Assembly: GCA_020725005.1 (NCBI GenBank)
Contig: DYFW01000003.1
Location: 1 to 60,512 of the forward strand
DNA: 60,512 bases
Source of the DNA: Thiobacillus denitrificans
GTDB taxonomy: Bacteria > Pseudomonadota > Gammaproteobacteria > Burkholderiales > Thiobacillaceae
Direction: 5' to 3'
Under the pieces are notes generated by a model, which was not told where the DNA came from, did no database searches, and saw nothing but the letters and a program-made list of their open reading frames with translations. Below are positions 42,701 to 50,741 of this stretch, one piece after another (the stretch's first letter is position 1; every line of letters begins with the position of its first letter). The position numbers and the translations under genes were made by a program.

Positions 42701-43200
42701 TCGATGGCCTGAAAAGCGGGTTTGCCGGGCTGTTTTCCGGGCTTGGCAATGCCTTGTCCGGGCTGTTCGGCGGCTCGGGCGGCGGCGGGCTGGGGTCGCT
42801 GTTTTCCGGCGTGCTCAAGCTCTTTGGCTTCGCCTCCGGCGGCTACACCGGAGACGGCGGAAAATACCAGCCGGCGGGCATCGTCCACGCCGGCGAGTAC
42901 GTGTTTCCGCAGGAGGCGGTGCGCCGCCTGGGGGTGGCCACGCTGGCGAACCTGCAACGCTTTGCCACCGGCGGATTCGCGCCTGTGTTTCCCAGGCTGG
43001 GTTACGCCGATGGCGGACTGGTCAACCTGCCCGCGCCAGCCGCACAGGCCGCGCCAGCGCGTCCGGTCGCGCTGAACATCGTCAACGCGATCGATCCCGG
43101 CGTGACGCACGATCACCTCAACACGCCCGCCGGCGAGCGCACCATCACCAACATCATCGCGCGCAATTCTGGCGTGATCCGGCAATCACTGGGGATTTGA
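39763..43200 (+). CDS. Tape measure protein
   Basis: A 1145-residue protein starting at GTG 39763 (GAGG nine bases before). The N-terminal 250 residues match the tape-measure N-terminal domain (LGVPVGALRQLAEQGRLTTAEIKRAL). Hydrophobic helices cover about 270-300 and 375-405, long coiled coils 625-840, and glycine-rich segments 880-1020. The C-terminus (AGIVHAGEYVFPQEAVRRLG) is typical. It sets tail length, which should be roughly 150-170 nm if the usual length relation holds (inference). Confidence 0.93.
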   Translation: MAGNTVFVRIQTNSDLAKVVGQARASLERLAASPSHRQIANGVRSISEQLDTMRNLYIGLVGVLPRVAAGAAGAVRLAEAYQQVNARLKNAADGVADFAQSQAAVNRIAISARQPLESVAGLYSKLRTNAGLASNDAERLTETLAKAVQLDGGGASAEAALFQLQQGLASGILRGEELNSVLEQAPSLAKAIADGLGVPVGALRQLAEQGRLTTAEIKRALNDQADEIEARFANLPVTVGQALQNLRTQAVGEFGRINESLGLTQSISGLVKTLAENIQATVAVATAAAFAIAGAFLQSIATRRAAEKAAHIARLREIVTETTAALSAAKAQTGAGRGAAVASAAASLVAARGALADAAKSTSLLRGAFSSLIGVLRLFLGPVGLVLTAVGTLTGLFVANRNALVDLGNGQATLAETVRAAWQLIVGMVGGAVARIGERFSGILRAGSGTFGALVDLAKGTANALIGLFVAAAKAIGTTFGAIARQVAVNFTGLKDLFAGLFKDIQAALSGDFSFRNFRGAVAKALAGTRDNLGQFTRSIRDDTAKAFGTDYVGAIGKGIARGVKEIRNTVGGALLEQVRKNRDAAADAQAEAFFNQQVSPAGGVTAATDSPGRSSKARDDGDKARREAERLAAARLELEETLAAQAGRLAEDGIRRDIELNKEAFDAKRIDAEAYYARLVALQETLAAAEIAALTRQRDAAAEAVAAATRKDDAPAALKATGEVAKLNTDIELARRKLEDFRREAATGLADAQAARTRGGFDTLAKQIDAQLAALREKEQALKNQIDLGLPQAAAEAQINAARRETLATTSALVAKLEELATLNPALFGDEALAQIARYKSGLADLDVVVDSVATRINSAVSTAFEKLFADIGSGAATAKDALLGFLRAVVGEINAVVGKNLAQSILGSILPTGQAGATGGLGGFISGILGGGAGGRPDGTPGNPVYVSQRDPLKLDGAALNAEGGLFGGLREKLTGLFDGLKSGFAGLFSGLGNALSGLFGGSGGGGLGSLFSGVLKLFGFASGGYTGDGGKYQPAGIVHAGEYVFPQEAVRRLGVATLANLQRFATGGFAPVFPRLGYADGGLVNLPAPAAQAAPARPVALNIVNAIDPGVTHDHLNTPAGERTITNIIARNSGVIRQSLGI

Positions 43201-43201
43201 C

Positions 43202-44245
43202 ATGAGCCTGCTGCACATCGATGGTTTCGAGTGGAACCCGCAGAGCCTGAATGAAAACGCTCTGCCCGCGCTGGGTTTCGGCAAGGCGACGTCGCTCAAT
43301 CCGGGCGCGTTGAAAATCCCCGGCCGCCGCGCCATTTCGAGCGCGCTGTCGATCCCGGCGATCAACGGCACGCAGGGCGGCTATTCCAAAACCCTGACGG
43401 CCAGCCAGACGCATGTGTACATGGGCGCGGCGGTGCGCCTGCCAAGTCTCGCAGGCGACGCAACGCTGTTTCATATCGTCGATACCAGCAATCTCATCCG
43501 CACCTTCGTCAAGGTCAATTCGGCTGGGCTGATTGCCGTCGATGTCAATGGCGTCATCTTGACGGTGAGCGGCAACGCGGTCGCCGCCGGGGTCTGGAAC
43601 TATATCGAAGTGCGCGCGCTGAATTCGGCGACGGTCGGGGTGCTTGAAATCAAGGTCAACGGCGTCACCTGGCTTACCGCGACAGGCAACACGCAGCAGG
43701 GCGGCGGCGATTACAAGGCGTTCGGCCTGGGCGGCGCGCCGGGGGTTTTTGCTTCGAGCCTGGCGGTCGATTTCGACGATTTTTACCTCTGCAACGCGAG
43801 CGGCACGACCAACAACACCTGGCTGGGCGATGTGCGCGTGGACACGCTGCGCCCGAATGGCGCCGGCAGCAACACGCAGCTCGCGGCAACACCCGCTGGC
43901 AACAACTGGGATCGCGTCAACGAGGACGAAACCGACTTGAACGACTACGTGCAATCAACCGCGCTCGGCCAGCGCGACACTTATCAGTACAGCGACCTGC
44001 CGGCGATGACCACCCCAAGCGTGCTAGGCGTGCAGGTGGTGAGCGTCGCGCGCAAGACCGATGCGGGCGCGGCCAACATCCGAAACCTGGTCAAGTCCGG
44101 GGCAACGGTGTACCAGGCGGCGGCCGAGCCTCTGCTGTTGCAGGCCAACACGCATCTGTCGATCTGGGAGGTCAACCCGAACGGCAACGTGGCGTGGACG
44201 GAATCCGCGGTAAACGCCGCTGAATTCGGCGTCGAGGCTGCCTGA
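43202..44245 (+). CDS. Minor tail protein, LamG-like
   Basis: A 347-residue protein with a beta-sandwich look resembling concanavalin/LamG folds (VYMGAAVRLPSLAGDATLFHIVDTSN, GVWNYIEVRALNSATVGVLEIKVNG, VDFDDFYLCNASG). It lies directly after the tape measure, so it is a tail-tip component; sugar binding is possible. Similar proteins lie here in B3-like phages. Confidence 0.74.
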   Translation: MSLLHIDGFEWNPQSLNENALPALGFGKATSLNPGALKIPGRRAISSALSIPAINGTQGGYSKTLTASQTHVYMGAAVRLPSLAGDATLFHIVDTSNLIRTFVKVNSAGLIAVDVNGVILTVSGNAVAAGVWNYIEVRALNSATVGVLEIKVNGVTWLTATGNTQQGGGDYKAFGLGGAPGVFASSLAVDFDDFYLCNASGTTNNTWLGDVRVDTLRPNGAGSNTQLAATPAGNNWDRVNEDETDLNDYVQSTALGQRDTYQYSDLPAMTTPSVLGVQVVSVARKTDAGAANIRNLVKSGATVYQAAAEPLLLQANTHLSIWEVNPNGNVAWTESAVNAAEFGVEAA

Positions 44246-44601
44246 TGGCGGATGCCCGCGCCGATCAGCAGGCGGTCGAGACGCTAGCCAGCGCCGCGCC
44301 GCAACGCGGGCTGCTCCAGCAGTCCGCCGAGGTGCTGGCGCGCGAGCAGGCGCTACGTCTGTATGGACAGGAGACCGAGACGCTGGCGCGGCCAGCGCCC
44401 GATATGCGCCTCGCGCATATCGCGGTCGAGGCGCTGTCGCTGCCGCATCCGCTGGCGCGGATCATGGCGCAGGCGGTCGAAGTGATCTGGCGCGAGGCGG
44501 CCACCCCGGACATTCTGGTGTGGCAGCACAACTGGGTGGCGGAAGTCCGTGAGCGCCTGGAATTCAGGACCGACGTGCTCACGGCGAGGGACGGACAATG
44601 A
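44245..44601 (+). CDS. Small tail protein, unknown
   Basis: A 118-residue helical protein (QQAVETLASAAPQRGLLQQSAEVLAREQALRLYG...), with a WQHNWVAEVRERLEF end. It overlaps both neighbours by one to four bases, as in a tightly coupled tail-tip gene set. No family is recognised. Confidence 0.66.
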   Translation: MADARADQQAVETLASAAPQRGLLQQSAEVLAREQALRLYGQETETLARPAPDMRLAHIAVEALSLPHPLARIMAQAVEVIWREAATPDILVWQHNWVAEVRERLEFRTDVLTARDGQ

Positions 44602-45857
44602 GTTTTGTCTTTCCGCCGCCGCCAGGACCAATTGGTCCGCCTGTCTTTCCAGCCGTGAAAGCCGCGATCGAACAGCGCCACGCGCTGCGCTTCCGCCCGC
44701 GCCGGCGTCTCACGATCAGATTGACGCTTGGAACTGACGCCGACGCGCTTGGGCTGTTCGCCTGGATGGCGAAAAATCAGGGGCGCGAAACGATCGTCCC
44801 GCTGCCGCATCTGGCGCGCCGCGTGACGGCGGACGCGGCGCGCATGGCGACGGCGATCAGCATCGATGCGCGCGACGATGTTTTTGTGAACGCACTGCAA
44901 CCGCTGGAGCCGGACAGCACGGGATTCGGCTATGCCGCGCTGACCGTCCGCCAGGGCGAGGCGCTGATCGTCGATCCGGTCAATGGCTGGCAGCGGGTAT
45001 ACGCGACGATCGGCGCGGGCAGCGATGGTCTGTCCCTGGAAGAGCCGCTGGCGCGCCCGGTATCGGCAGGGAGCCGCATTTACCCGGCGGTTGCCGGCGT
45101 CATCCGGCAGGCCGCGCGGATCGATCATCACGCGGGCCGCATCGTGGATGCGGTGCTGGACATCGATGTTGCCGCGCCGGCCTATGACTACGCGATGGAT
45201 GGCGGATTCGCGCCGCCCGGCGAGCTGTTCGATTGCGCCTTGCCGGGCAACGACTGGGGCCCGGCCCATGCCGTCGAATTCGATGCCGGGCTGGAGCAGT
45301 TCGACACGGATGCCGCGCCGGCGTGGTCGCGGCGCATCAGCGCGCGCAACCCGCAGACCTTGTCGCGCCGCGTGTACGCCAGCGGCGCGGCGCAGATCGT
45401 CGCGCTACGCGGCTGGGTGGACTGGCTGCGCGGCCGTCAACGTGCGGTGTGGGTGGACGAACAGGCGTCTGGGATCGAGCTTGCCGCGACAGCCATGCCG
45501 GGAGACGACCGCCTGATCGTGCGCCGGTCTAATCTGCCCGCGTGGCTTGGCGCGTCGAGCACACTGCTGATCCGCAGCGCGGCGCAGCCGGTGCTGCGGG
45601 TAGACGCGGCTGCGGTGTCGAGCCGGGACGCGACGACCGCCGAACTGCTGCTGGCCGCACCGCTGGCCACGAGCGCCCCGCTCGCTCACGACGACGCGAG
45701 CGTGCGCATCACCCGCGCGCTGCGCTGCCGGCTCGATCACGATGCGGTCGATCTGGTCTGGCACACGGACAGCCTGCTGGAGGTCAATCTGACGTTCAGG
45801 GCGCTCCCGGTGGATCGGGACACCGGAAAGTTGGCCTTCTCCCCATTGCCAGGCTGA
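44598..45857 (+). CDS. Tail-tip/baseplate-like protein
   Basis: A 419-residue protein (PPPPGPIGPPVFPAVKAAIEQRHALRFRPRRRLTIRLTL at the start). The body is beta-rich and ends in LVWHTDSLLEVNLTFRALP. By order between tape measure and the BR0599-family protein it corresponds to the distal tail proteins of B3-like phages. No enzymatic motif is visible. Confidence 0.72.
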   Translation: MSFVFPPPPGPIGPPVFPAVKAAIEQRHALRFRPRRRLTIRLTLGTDADALGLFAWMAKNQGRETIVPLPHLARRVTADAARMATAISIDARDDVFVNALQPLEPDSTGFGYAALTVRQGEALIVDPVNGWQRVYATIGAGSDGLSLEEPLARPVSAGSRIYPAVAGVIRQAARIDHHAGRIVDAVLDIDVAAPAYDYAMDGGFAPPGELFDCALPGNDWGPAHAVEFDAGLEQFDTDAAPAWSRRISARNPQTLSRRVYASGAAQIVALRGWVDWLRGRQRAVWVDEQASGIELAATAMPGDDRLIVRRSNLPAWLGASSTLLIRSAAQPVLRVDAAAVSSRDATTAELLLAAPLATSAPLAHDDASVRITRALRCRLDHDAVDLVWHTDSLLEVNLTFRALPVDRDTGKLAFSPLPG

Positions 45858-45858
45858 T

Positions 45859-46668
45859 ATGTATTCCGCGAACGAAACCTCCCAGGCCGCCGGCGCGCCG
45901 ATCGAGCTGTATTTTTTCGCGCGCGGCGCGCGGGCCTGGCGCTATACGAGCGCATCCCACGACTTCGCCATCTCCACCCCATTGGCGCCGAATCAGTGGG
46001 GCCGCTACGCTGCGCGCGCGATCCAGCGCGGCGAAATCGGCCAGAGCCCAGAGCCGGCACGCGCAGCGCTGAAGTTACGGGTGCAACCCGATATCGATCT
46101 GCTGGATGAATTCCGTTCGATCCCAGCCTCCGGCGAGATGAGCTTGACGCTGATCCGGCTGCATCACGGCGACGCCGACATGGAGGCGGTGACGCTGTGG
46201 ATGGGGCGTGTGCTAGGCGCGCGCTTCGCGCCAGACCACGCCGAGCTCGATTGCGAGCCAGTGACGGTATCGCTGGCCCGCAACGGGCTGCGCCGGCTGT
46301 ACTCGCGCACCTGCTCGCACGCGCTCTACGACAGCGGCTGCAAGATAACGCCGGCGCCAGCGTCGGCGGCGGTAACGACGGTCAACCGCGTCGAGATCGG
46401 CATCGCGCCGCCGCAGGTTCCGGGCGATTACGCCGGCGGCTGGCTGGAGACGATCGACGGCAGCCAGCGCGCCATGATCGTCGCTAACGACGCGGAAATC
46501 GTAACCCTGCTCTACCCGCTGCCGCTGGAGCCAGGGCAGGCGGTGCGCCTCTACAAGGGCTGCGACCACACGGCACAGACGTGCGCGGCCAAATTCGCAA
46601 ACCTCGATAACTTCGGCGGGTTTCCGTTCATTCCCGACAAAAATCCGTTCAGTACAGGCGTTTTTTAA
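45859..46668 (+). CDS. Tail hub protein, DUF2163/BR0599 family
   Basis: A 269-residue protein with the BR0599 C-terminal signature GCDHTAQTCAAKFANLDNFGGF-PFIPDKNPF, with conserved cysteines that in relatives hold an iron-sulfur cluster at the tail hub. The N-terminal half fits DUF2163. It forms part of the tip through which DNA leaves. Confidence 0.85.
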   Translation: MYSANETSQAAGAPIELYFFARGARAWRYTSASHDFAISTPLAPNQWGRYAARAIQRGEIGQSPEPARAALKLRVQPDIDLLDEFRSIPASGEMSLTLIRLHHGDADMEAVTLWMGRVLGARFAPDHAELDCEPVTVSLARNGLRRLYSRTCSHALYDSGCKITPAPASAAVTTVNRVEIGIAPPQVPGDYAGGWLETIDGSQRAMIVANDAEIVTLLYPLPLEPGQAVRLYKGCDHTAQTCAAKFANLDNFGGFPFIPDKNPFSTGVF

Positions 46669-46686
46669 CGGAAGGCGCGTTACATC

Positions 46687-46923
46687 ATGAATTTCTTCGT
46701 TCAACTTCTTGTCTTCGTCGTCTCCGCGCTGATCCAGGCGGCGCTGGCCCCCAGGCCGCCGCAGCCGAAACCGGCGTCGATCAGCGATTTCGACGTGCCG
46801 ACGGCGGAGGAAGGGCGGCCCATCCCGGTGGTGTTCGGCGAGGTGCTGCTCACAGGCGCGAACGTGGTCTGGTACGGCGACCTGTACGCCGAGCCGATCA
46901 AGACCAAGGGCGGTAAAAAGTGA
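46687..46923 (+). CDS. Small tail-tip membrane-like protein
   Basis: A 78-residue protein with an N-terminal hydrophobic helix (FFVQLLVFVVSALIQAALA) and RPIPVVFGEVLLTGANVVWYGD, like the start of larger tail-tip proteins. It may insert in the envelope during DNA entry. It overlaps the next gene. Confidence 0.68.
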   Translation: MNFFVQLLVFVVSALIQAALAPRPPQPKPASISDFDVPTAEEGRPIPVVFGEVLLTGANVVWYGDLYAEPIKTKGGKK

Positions 46924-47144
46924 GCAGCGTCAAGGCGCGCGGCGTGATCGTGACCGTCAACGACGTGCGCGCGGCGAAACTGTGCACACAGGGCGCGCGC
47001 GAATGGTTCTCCAGACACGGGCTGGACTGGGCGGGATTTCTCGCTGCGGGGCTGCCTGACGCGGCCATTTTGGCCACCGGCGATGCGATGGCGGAAAGGG
47101 CAGTAATAGCCGCGCATATTAGAGAGGCGGCTCATGGGAAGTAA
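46920..47144 (+). CDS. Small tail protein, unknown
   Basis: A 74-residue protein (GTG start): VIVTVNDVRAAKLCTQGAREWFSRHGLDWAGFLAAGLP. It resembles short proteins found beside tail-tip genes in Mu-like siphophages; the function is unknown. It overlaps both neighbours. Confidence 0.66.
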   Translation: MSSVKARGVIVTVNDVRAAKLCTQGAREWFSRHGLDWAGFLAAGLPDAAILATGDAMAERAVIAAHIREAAHGK

Positions 47145-49350
47145 GAAAAAAAGCAGTACCAGCGGCTATCGCTATTACATGGGCATGCAACTTGCGCTGT
47201 GCCAGGAAGCAGACGCGATCACCGAGATACAGGTCGGCGAGCGCGTGGTGTGGTCTGGCGCCACGACCGGCGGCCAGATTTTCATCGACGCGCCAAACAT
47301 CTTCGGCGGAGACAGGCGCGAGGGTGGCGTGCGTGGCGCGGTGGACGTAATGATGGGCAGCAACACGCAGACGCCGAATGACTACCTGCAAGCGCGGCTC
47401 GGCGCGGCGATTCCGGCGTTTCGCGGCGTGGTGTCGATGGTCCTGCGCCGCGTGATGATCGCGGCCAACAATCCTTACGCCAAACCCTGGGCGCCACGGG
47501 TCAGGCGCATTCCGCGCCCGTGGTCTGGCGACGGGTTCGCGCCCCCATCTGGGGGCGCGAATCCGGCGGCCATCATTTACGAGTGCCTCACGCGCTATCA
47601 TGGCGGAATAGGGTTTCCGGATGCGATGGTCGGCCCGAGCCTGGTCCAGGCGGCAAGCATCCTGCAAGATGAAGATTTCGGCCTCAACCTCGTCTGGACG
47701 CGGCAGACACCGGTGCGTGAGTTCATCCAGATCGTCCTCGACCATATCGGCGGCGTGCTCTACCAGCATCCGCGCACCGGCCAGTTCGAGCTGAAACTGG
47801 TGCGGGGCGGCTACGACATCGGGTCGCTGCCAGTGTACGGACCGCACAACGTCCTGTCCGTCGACGAATACCAGCGCGCCGGATGGGGTGAAACCGTCAA
47901 CGAGATCAGCGTGGTCTACACCGACAGCGCCACCTGGAAGCCGCGCGTGGTGACGGTGCAGAATCTGGCGAACATCCAGGCGCAGGGCGGCGTGGTGACA
48001 AAAAAAGTCGAGTACCCCGGCATCACCCGCCAAGAACTCGCCGCCCGCGTGGCGCAGCGCGACCTGCGCGCGGCATCGACGCCGCTGGCAAAAATCCAGA
48101 TCCGGCTCAACCGTTCCGCGTGGGAGATGTTTCCAGGCGACCTGTTCGTGCTCAACTGGCCAGAACTCAAGATTCATGGGCTGGTGCTGCGCGTCGGGGC
48201 AGTCGAATACGGAACGCTGGGGGACGGCGCGATCACGGTGCAGGCTGTCGAAGACATTTTCTCGCTCGATGCCACGGCGAGCGTTGGCGACAACACTACC
48301 GGCTTCGTTCCGCCCAGCCTGGCGCCAGTGCCGCCGGACGCATCGCTATTGTTCGAGGTGCCCTACTGGGAGGTGGCACGCAACTCCAGCCCGGCCGATC
48401 TGGCCTATACCCAGGCCACCGATACCTTCGTTGCCGCGCTTGCCGTGGTGGCCAGCGACACGCAGCTCAACTTTCAACTGCACACAGGAAACGGCATCTC
48501 CCCGACCGTGCTGCGTGCGACCGACGATTACGCGCCGACCATGATCCTGCCGGCGCTGCCGCAGAGCGCGGCCGATACCGGCCCCATCCCGTACAGCAGC
48601 GGGTTCGACCTGTCGCCGGTCGTTCCAGGAGATTATGGCTACATCCTCGATAGCGCGGGCAATATCGCAGAAGCGGTAGAAGTGCTGGCCATCGACACTG
48701 CGCTTGGAACCGTCACGCTGGCGCGCGGCGTGCTCGATACCGTGCCTGTAGTGCACCCGGCTGGGCGGCGGCTGATCGTGGTGGGAGAGTTTGCCGCCTT
48801 CGAGGGCCTCACCCGCGCGCCCGGCGAGACTGTGCACGCCTATATCGCCCCCGTTGCCGGGATCGGCGTGGGTGCGCAGGTTCCCGTTTCCAACGGCCCG
48901 GCGGTTACGCTGGCTGGTCGGCAAGGGCGGCCCTACCCGCCTGGCAAGGTAAAAATCAATGGAACCGCCTACCCGCTCGCCGTGGCGGGAGAGATCGCCG
49001 TGACATGGGCGCACCGCGACCGGCTGATGCAGACCGGCTACATCGTGCACCAGGACGAAGGCAACATCGGCCCCGAACCCGGAACCACCTATACCCTGGC
49101 GATCACCGGCGAGAGCTTCCCGCCAGGCAGCGGCGCGCTGCTACGCACCTATACCGGCATCGCCGGCACCAGCCAGACCTACCCGTCTGCCACGGAAATC
49201 GCCGATTCCGGGCTGGGGCGACTGTCCATGAATCTCACCATTGAGCTTTTCAGCGCGCGCGGCGGCCTCGACAGCTGGCGCAAGCACCGCATCACCGTCT
49301 ACCGCGCCGGCTACGGCGTAGCCTACGGCCAACACTACGGAGGACTCTAA
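47134..49350 (+). CDS. Central tail-tip protein (lambda J-like role)
   Basis: A 738-residue protein. The N-terminal 400 residues are of the phage tail-tip type (YYMGMQLALCQEADAITEIQVGERVVW, SIVYT-like EISVVYTDSATWKPRVVTVQN). Immunoglobulin-like beta domains follow (about 420-738). It forms the tip of the tail and probably contacts the host. The end overlaps the next gene by one base. Confidence 0.83.
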   Translation: MGSKKKSSTSGYRYYMGMQLALCQEADAITEIQVGERVVWSGATTGGQIFIDAPNIFGGDRREGGVRGAVDVMMGSNTQTPNDYLQARLGAAIPAFRGVVSMVLRRVMIAANNPYAKPWAPRVRRIPRPWSGDGFAPPSGGANPAAIIYECLTRYHGGIGFPDAMVGPSLVQAASILQDEDFGLNLVWTRQTPVREFIQIVLDHIGGVLYQHPRTGQFELKLVRGGYDIGSLPVYGPHNVLSVDEYQRAGWGETVNEISVVYTDSATWKPRVVTVQNLANIQAQGGVVTKKVEYPGITRQELAARVAQRDLRAASTPLAKIQIRLNRSAWEMFPGDLFVLNWPELKIHGLVLRVGAVEYGTLGDGAITVQAVEDIFSLDATASVGDNTTGFVPPSLAPVPPDASLLFEVPYWEVARNSSPADLAYTQATDTFVAALAVVASDTQLNFQLHTGNGISPTVLRATDDYAPTMILPALPQSAADTGPIPYSSGFDLSPVVPGDYGYILDSAGNIAEAVEVLAIDTALGTVTLARGVLDTVPVVHPAGRRLIVVGEFAAFEGLTRAPGETVHAYIAPVAGIGVGAQVPVSNGPAVTLAGRQGRPYPPGKVKINGTAYPLAVAGEIAVTWAHRDRLMQTGYIVHQDEGNIGPEPGTTYTLAITGESFPPGSGALLRTYTGIAGTSQTYPSATEIADSGLGRLSMNLTIELFSARGGLDSWRKHRITVYRAGYGVAYGQHYGGL

Positions 49351-49700
49351 TGCCCGCATCCACCCACCCCAACCTGCCGCTCGCCTACAAGTGGGCGCTC
49401 GGCGACCCGTACAAAACCGAGATGGACGCCAATCTGGTCATGCTGGGCGCCATTGTCGGCCTGTCCGTCATCAGCCGCACCCTCGACACCCCGCCCGCCA
49501 GCCCAGCCAACGGCCATCGCTACATCGTCGGCAGCGCCCCTACAGGCGCCTGGGCCGGCCAGGCCGGTAAAATTGCTCTATGGATCGACGCAGCATGGGT
49601 TTTTTTCCAGCCGAAAACCGGCTGGCTCGCCTACATCGAAGACGAAGCCAAGCTCGCTGCCTACACGCCAACCGGCTGGAGCGCAGGCATCGCCATCTGA
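49350..49700 (+). CDS. DUF2793-type tail fibre protein
   Basis: A 116-residue protein with the DUF2793 pattern (DTPPASPANGHRYIVGSAPTGAWAGQAGKIALWIDAAWVFF, then PKTGWLAYIEDEAKLAAYT). In longer relatives this domain precedes fibre parts. A second copy of the GWLAYIEDEAKLAA segment lies at 50637-50680, so this gene may have been part of a longer or rearranged fibre gene. Confidence 0.78.
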   Translation: MPASTHPNLPLAYKWALGDPYKTEMDANLVMLGAIVGLSVISRTLDTPPASPANGHRYIVGSAPTGAWAGQAGKIALWIDAAWVFFQPKTGWLAYIEDEAKLAAYTPTGWSAGIAI

Positions 49701-49706
49701 CCAGTT

Positions 49707-49745
49707 GCGCGGCAAGCCTCGGCCTTCAGGCCGTGGAGGATGTCA
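49707..49745 (+). other. IS200/IS605-like right-end sequence, possible remnant
   Basis: GCAAGCCTCGGCCTTCAGG, then CCGTGGAGGATGTCAA, with hairpin CGGCCT-TC-AGGCCG, resembles the conserved end beside tnpB genes in IS605-family elements. No transposase lies in the window. It marks a boundary of accessory DNA. Confidence 0.35.
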
Positions 49746-49766
49746 ATCAAATTCTCATTCCATGGC

Positions 49767-49795
49767 TTGCAATTTCGTAGAATACGAAATATAAT
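49767..49795 (+). promoter_or_regulatory. Promoter with palindromic operator (acr/aca-type)
   Basis: TTGCAA (49767-49772), 17 bases, TATAAT (49790-49795). The perfect palindrome ATTTCGTA-GAA-TACGAAAT (49772-49790) fills the spacer exactly, so a bound repressor would block RNA polymerase. The HTH protein encoded second in the operon is the obvious repressor. Confidence 0.8.
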
Positions 49796-49843
49796 TCGAG
49801 CATGAAGATCGCGATTGGCGCGATCCCTAAAGAGGAGGCAGAA

Positions 49844-50194
49844 ATGAACTTCAATCCAGGTATCGAATTGTCAATGCGCGACTACGATCGCGCCAAAGCA
49901 ATCCAAAGGGGCGGGCTGCCCGTTGCCCGCCAGTGGTATAGCTACAATACCGCTCGCCGGCTGGTCTCATTCATCAAGAAGAACGGACTGCCAGAGACGT
50001 TCGCTTGTCTCTGGACGAGCGATTCCGACGGGAAACTCCAGGAATACCTGGCGCTTTTTCGCATCGACGTGTTCTTGCTCAAGGATGTCGCTGGCTTCGT
50101 GCCGGCGGCACCGGCAGATTATAGCGTGGAGACCGCCGTCCTGGCGGTGCGTCTGCGCCAGAAAGGCCACGTCAGAAAATGGGTGGATGCATGA
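49844..50194 (+). CDS. Unrecognised protein, first gene of an acr-aca-like operon
   Basis: A 116-residue protein (MNFNPGIELSMRDYDRAKAI...; C-terminus LRQKGHVRKWVDA). AGGAGG is five bases before the ATG at 49844; an upstream ATG at 49802 would coincide with the expected transcript start. It has no signal or membrane segment and no motif I know. The base composition is less GC-rich than neighbours, a sign of transfer. Its promoter, palindrome and downstream Aca-like gene are those of anti-CRISPR operons, so it is a candidate anti-CRISPR or other counter-defence protein; this is inference. Confidence 0.75.
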   Translation: MNFNPGIELSMRDYDRAKAIQRGGLPVARQWYSYNTARRLVSFIKKNGLPETFACLWTSDSDGKLQEYLALFRIDVFLLKDVAGFVPAAPADYSVETAVLAVRLRQKGHVRKWVDA

Positions 50195-50673
50195 CCTCCG
50201 CCGAACTCAAGACCATGCGAGAGGCACTTGGCCTCAGCGCCAAGTGGGTTGCCGACCAGGTAGGCGTGCGGCTGCGCACAGTGCAATACTGGGAGGCCGG
50301 TCGCATGCCAGTGCCGGAGGATGTGGCGTTGATGCTGGCGCGCATCGACGCGCAATACGAGCGCGCGGTGGACGAGGCGCTGGCGGCGTATCGCGACCAG
50401 CCAAATCCGCCTGAAACCGTGGTGCTGTTGCGCTACCGCACCGACGCCGATCTGTGGCACTTTCGCCCGGACATGAAACCGCTTCCGGCCAGCAGCCATG
50501 CCGCACTGCTCTCGCGCCTGCGCCGGGCCTTGTGGACGGCGGGCGTGCCGTCGGTGATCGAATACATGGACACTGGTGAATATCTCGCCTGGCTTGGCGC
50601 TCGCCAAGACAGCGAGGCCATGCGTGCAGCGTGGTCGGCTGGCTCGCCTACATCGAGGACGAGGCCAAGCTAG
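50191..50673 (+). CDS. HTH repressor of YdiL/Aca2 type
   Basis: A 160-residue protein: an HTH at about 4-40 (ELKTMREALGLSAKWVADQVGVRLRTVQYWEAG) with the QYWE-GR-PVPEDV pattern shared by YdiL (DUF1870) and the anti-CRISPR-associated regulator Aca2, then a C-terminal domain. The last ~12 residues (SAGSPTSRTRPS) run into duplicated tail-gene DNA in another frame, so the C-terminus may be altered. It overlaps the first gene (ATGA) and probably represses their shared promoter. Confidence 0.8.
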   Translation: MTSAELKTMREALGLSAKWVADQVGVRLRTVQYWEAGRMPVPEDVALMLARIDAQYERAVDEALAAYRDQPNPPETVVLLRYRTDADLWHFRPDMKPLPASSHAALLSRLRRALWTAGVPSVIEYMDTGEYLAWLGARQDSEAMRAAWSAGSPTSRTRPS

Positions 50674-50730
50674 CGGCTGCACGCCCACAGGCTGATTCAC
50701 GCAGGCAAAAAAAGCCGGCCACGCGGGTGT
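50637..50730 (+). pseudogene. Duplicated 3' fragment of the DUF2793 tail gene
   Basis: The bases at 50637-50680 repeat 49619-49660 with a few changes. In frame they encode GWLAYIEDEAKLAAARPQAD and go on to a stop near 50731. It has no start of its own. The two copies bracket the acr-aca-like operon. Confidence 0.6.
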
Positions 50731-50741
50731 AATTAACCGGG

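Noticed and set aside
49844-50673. Toxin-antitoxin pair (RelE/HigA order) as the reading of the right-end operon
   Set aside because: The second protein has the HTH and could be an antitoxin, but the first lacks RelE or HigB-like features, and the HTH pattern is closer to YdiL/Aca2. It remains a fallback explanation.
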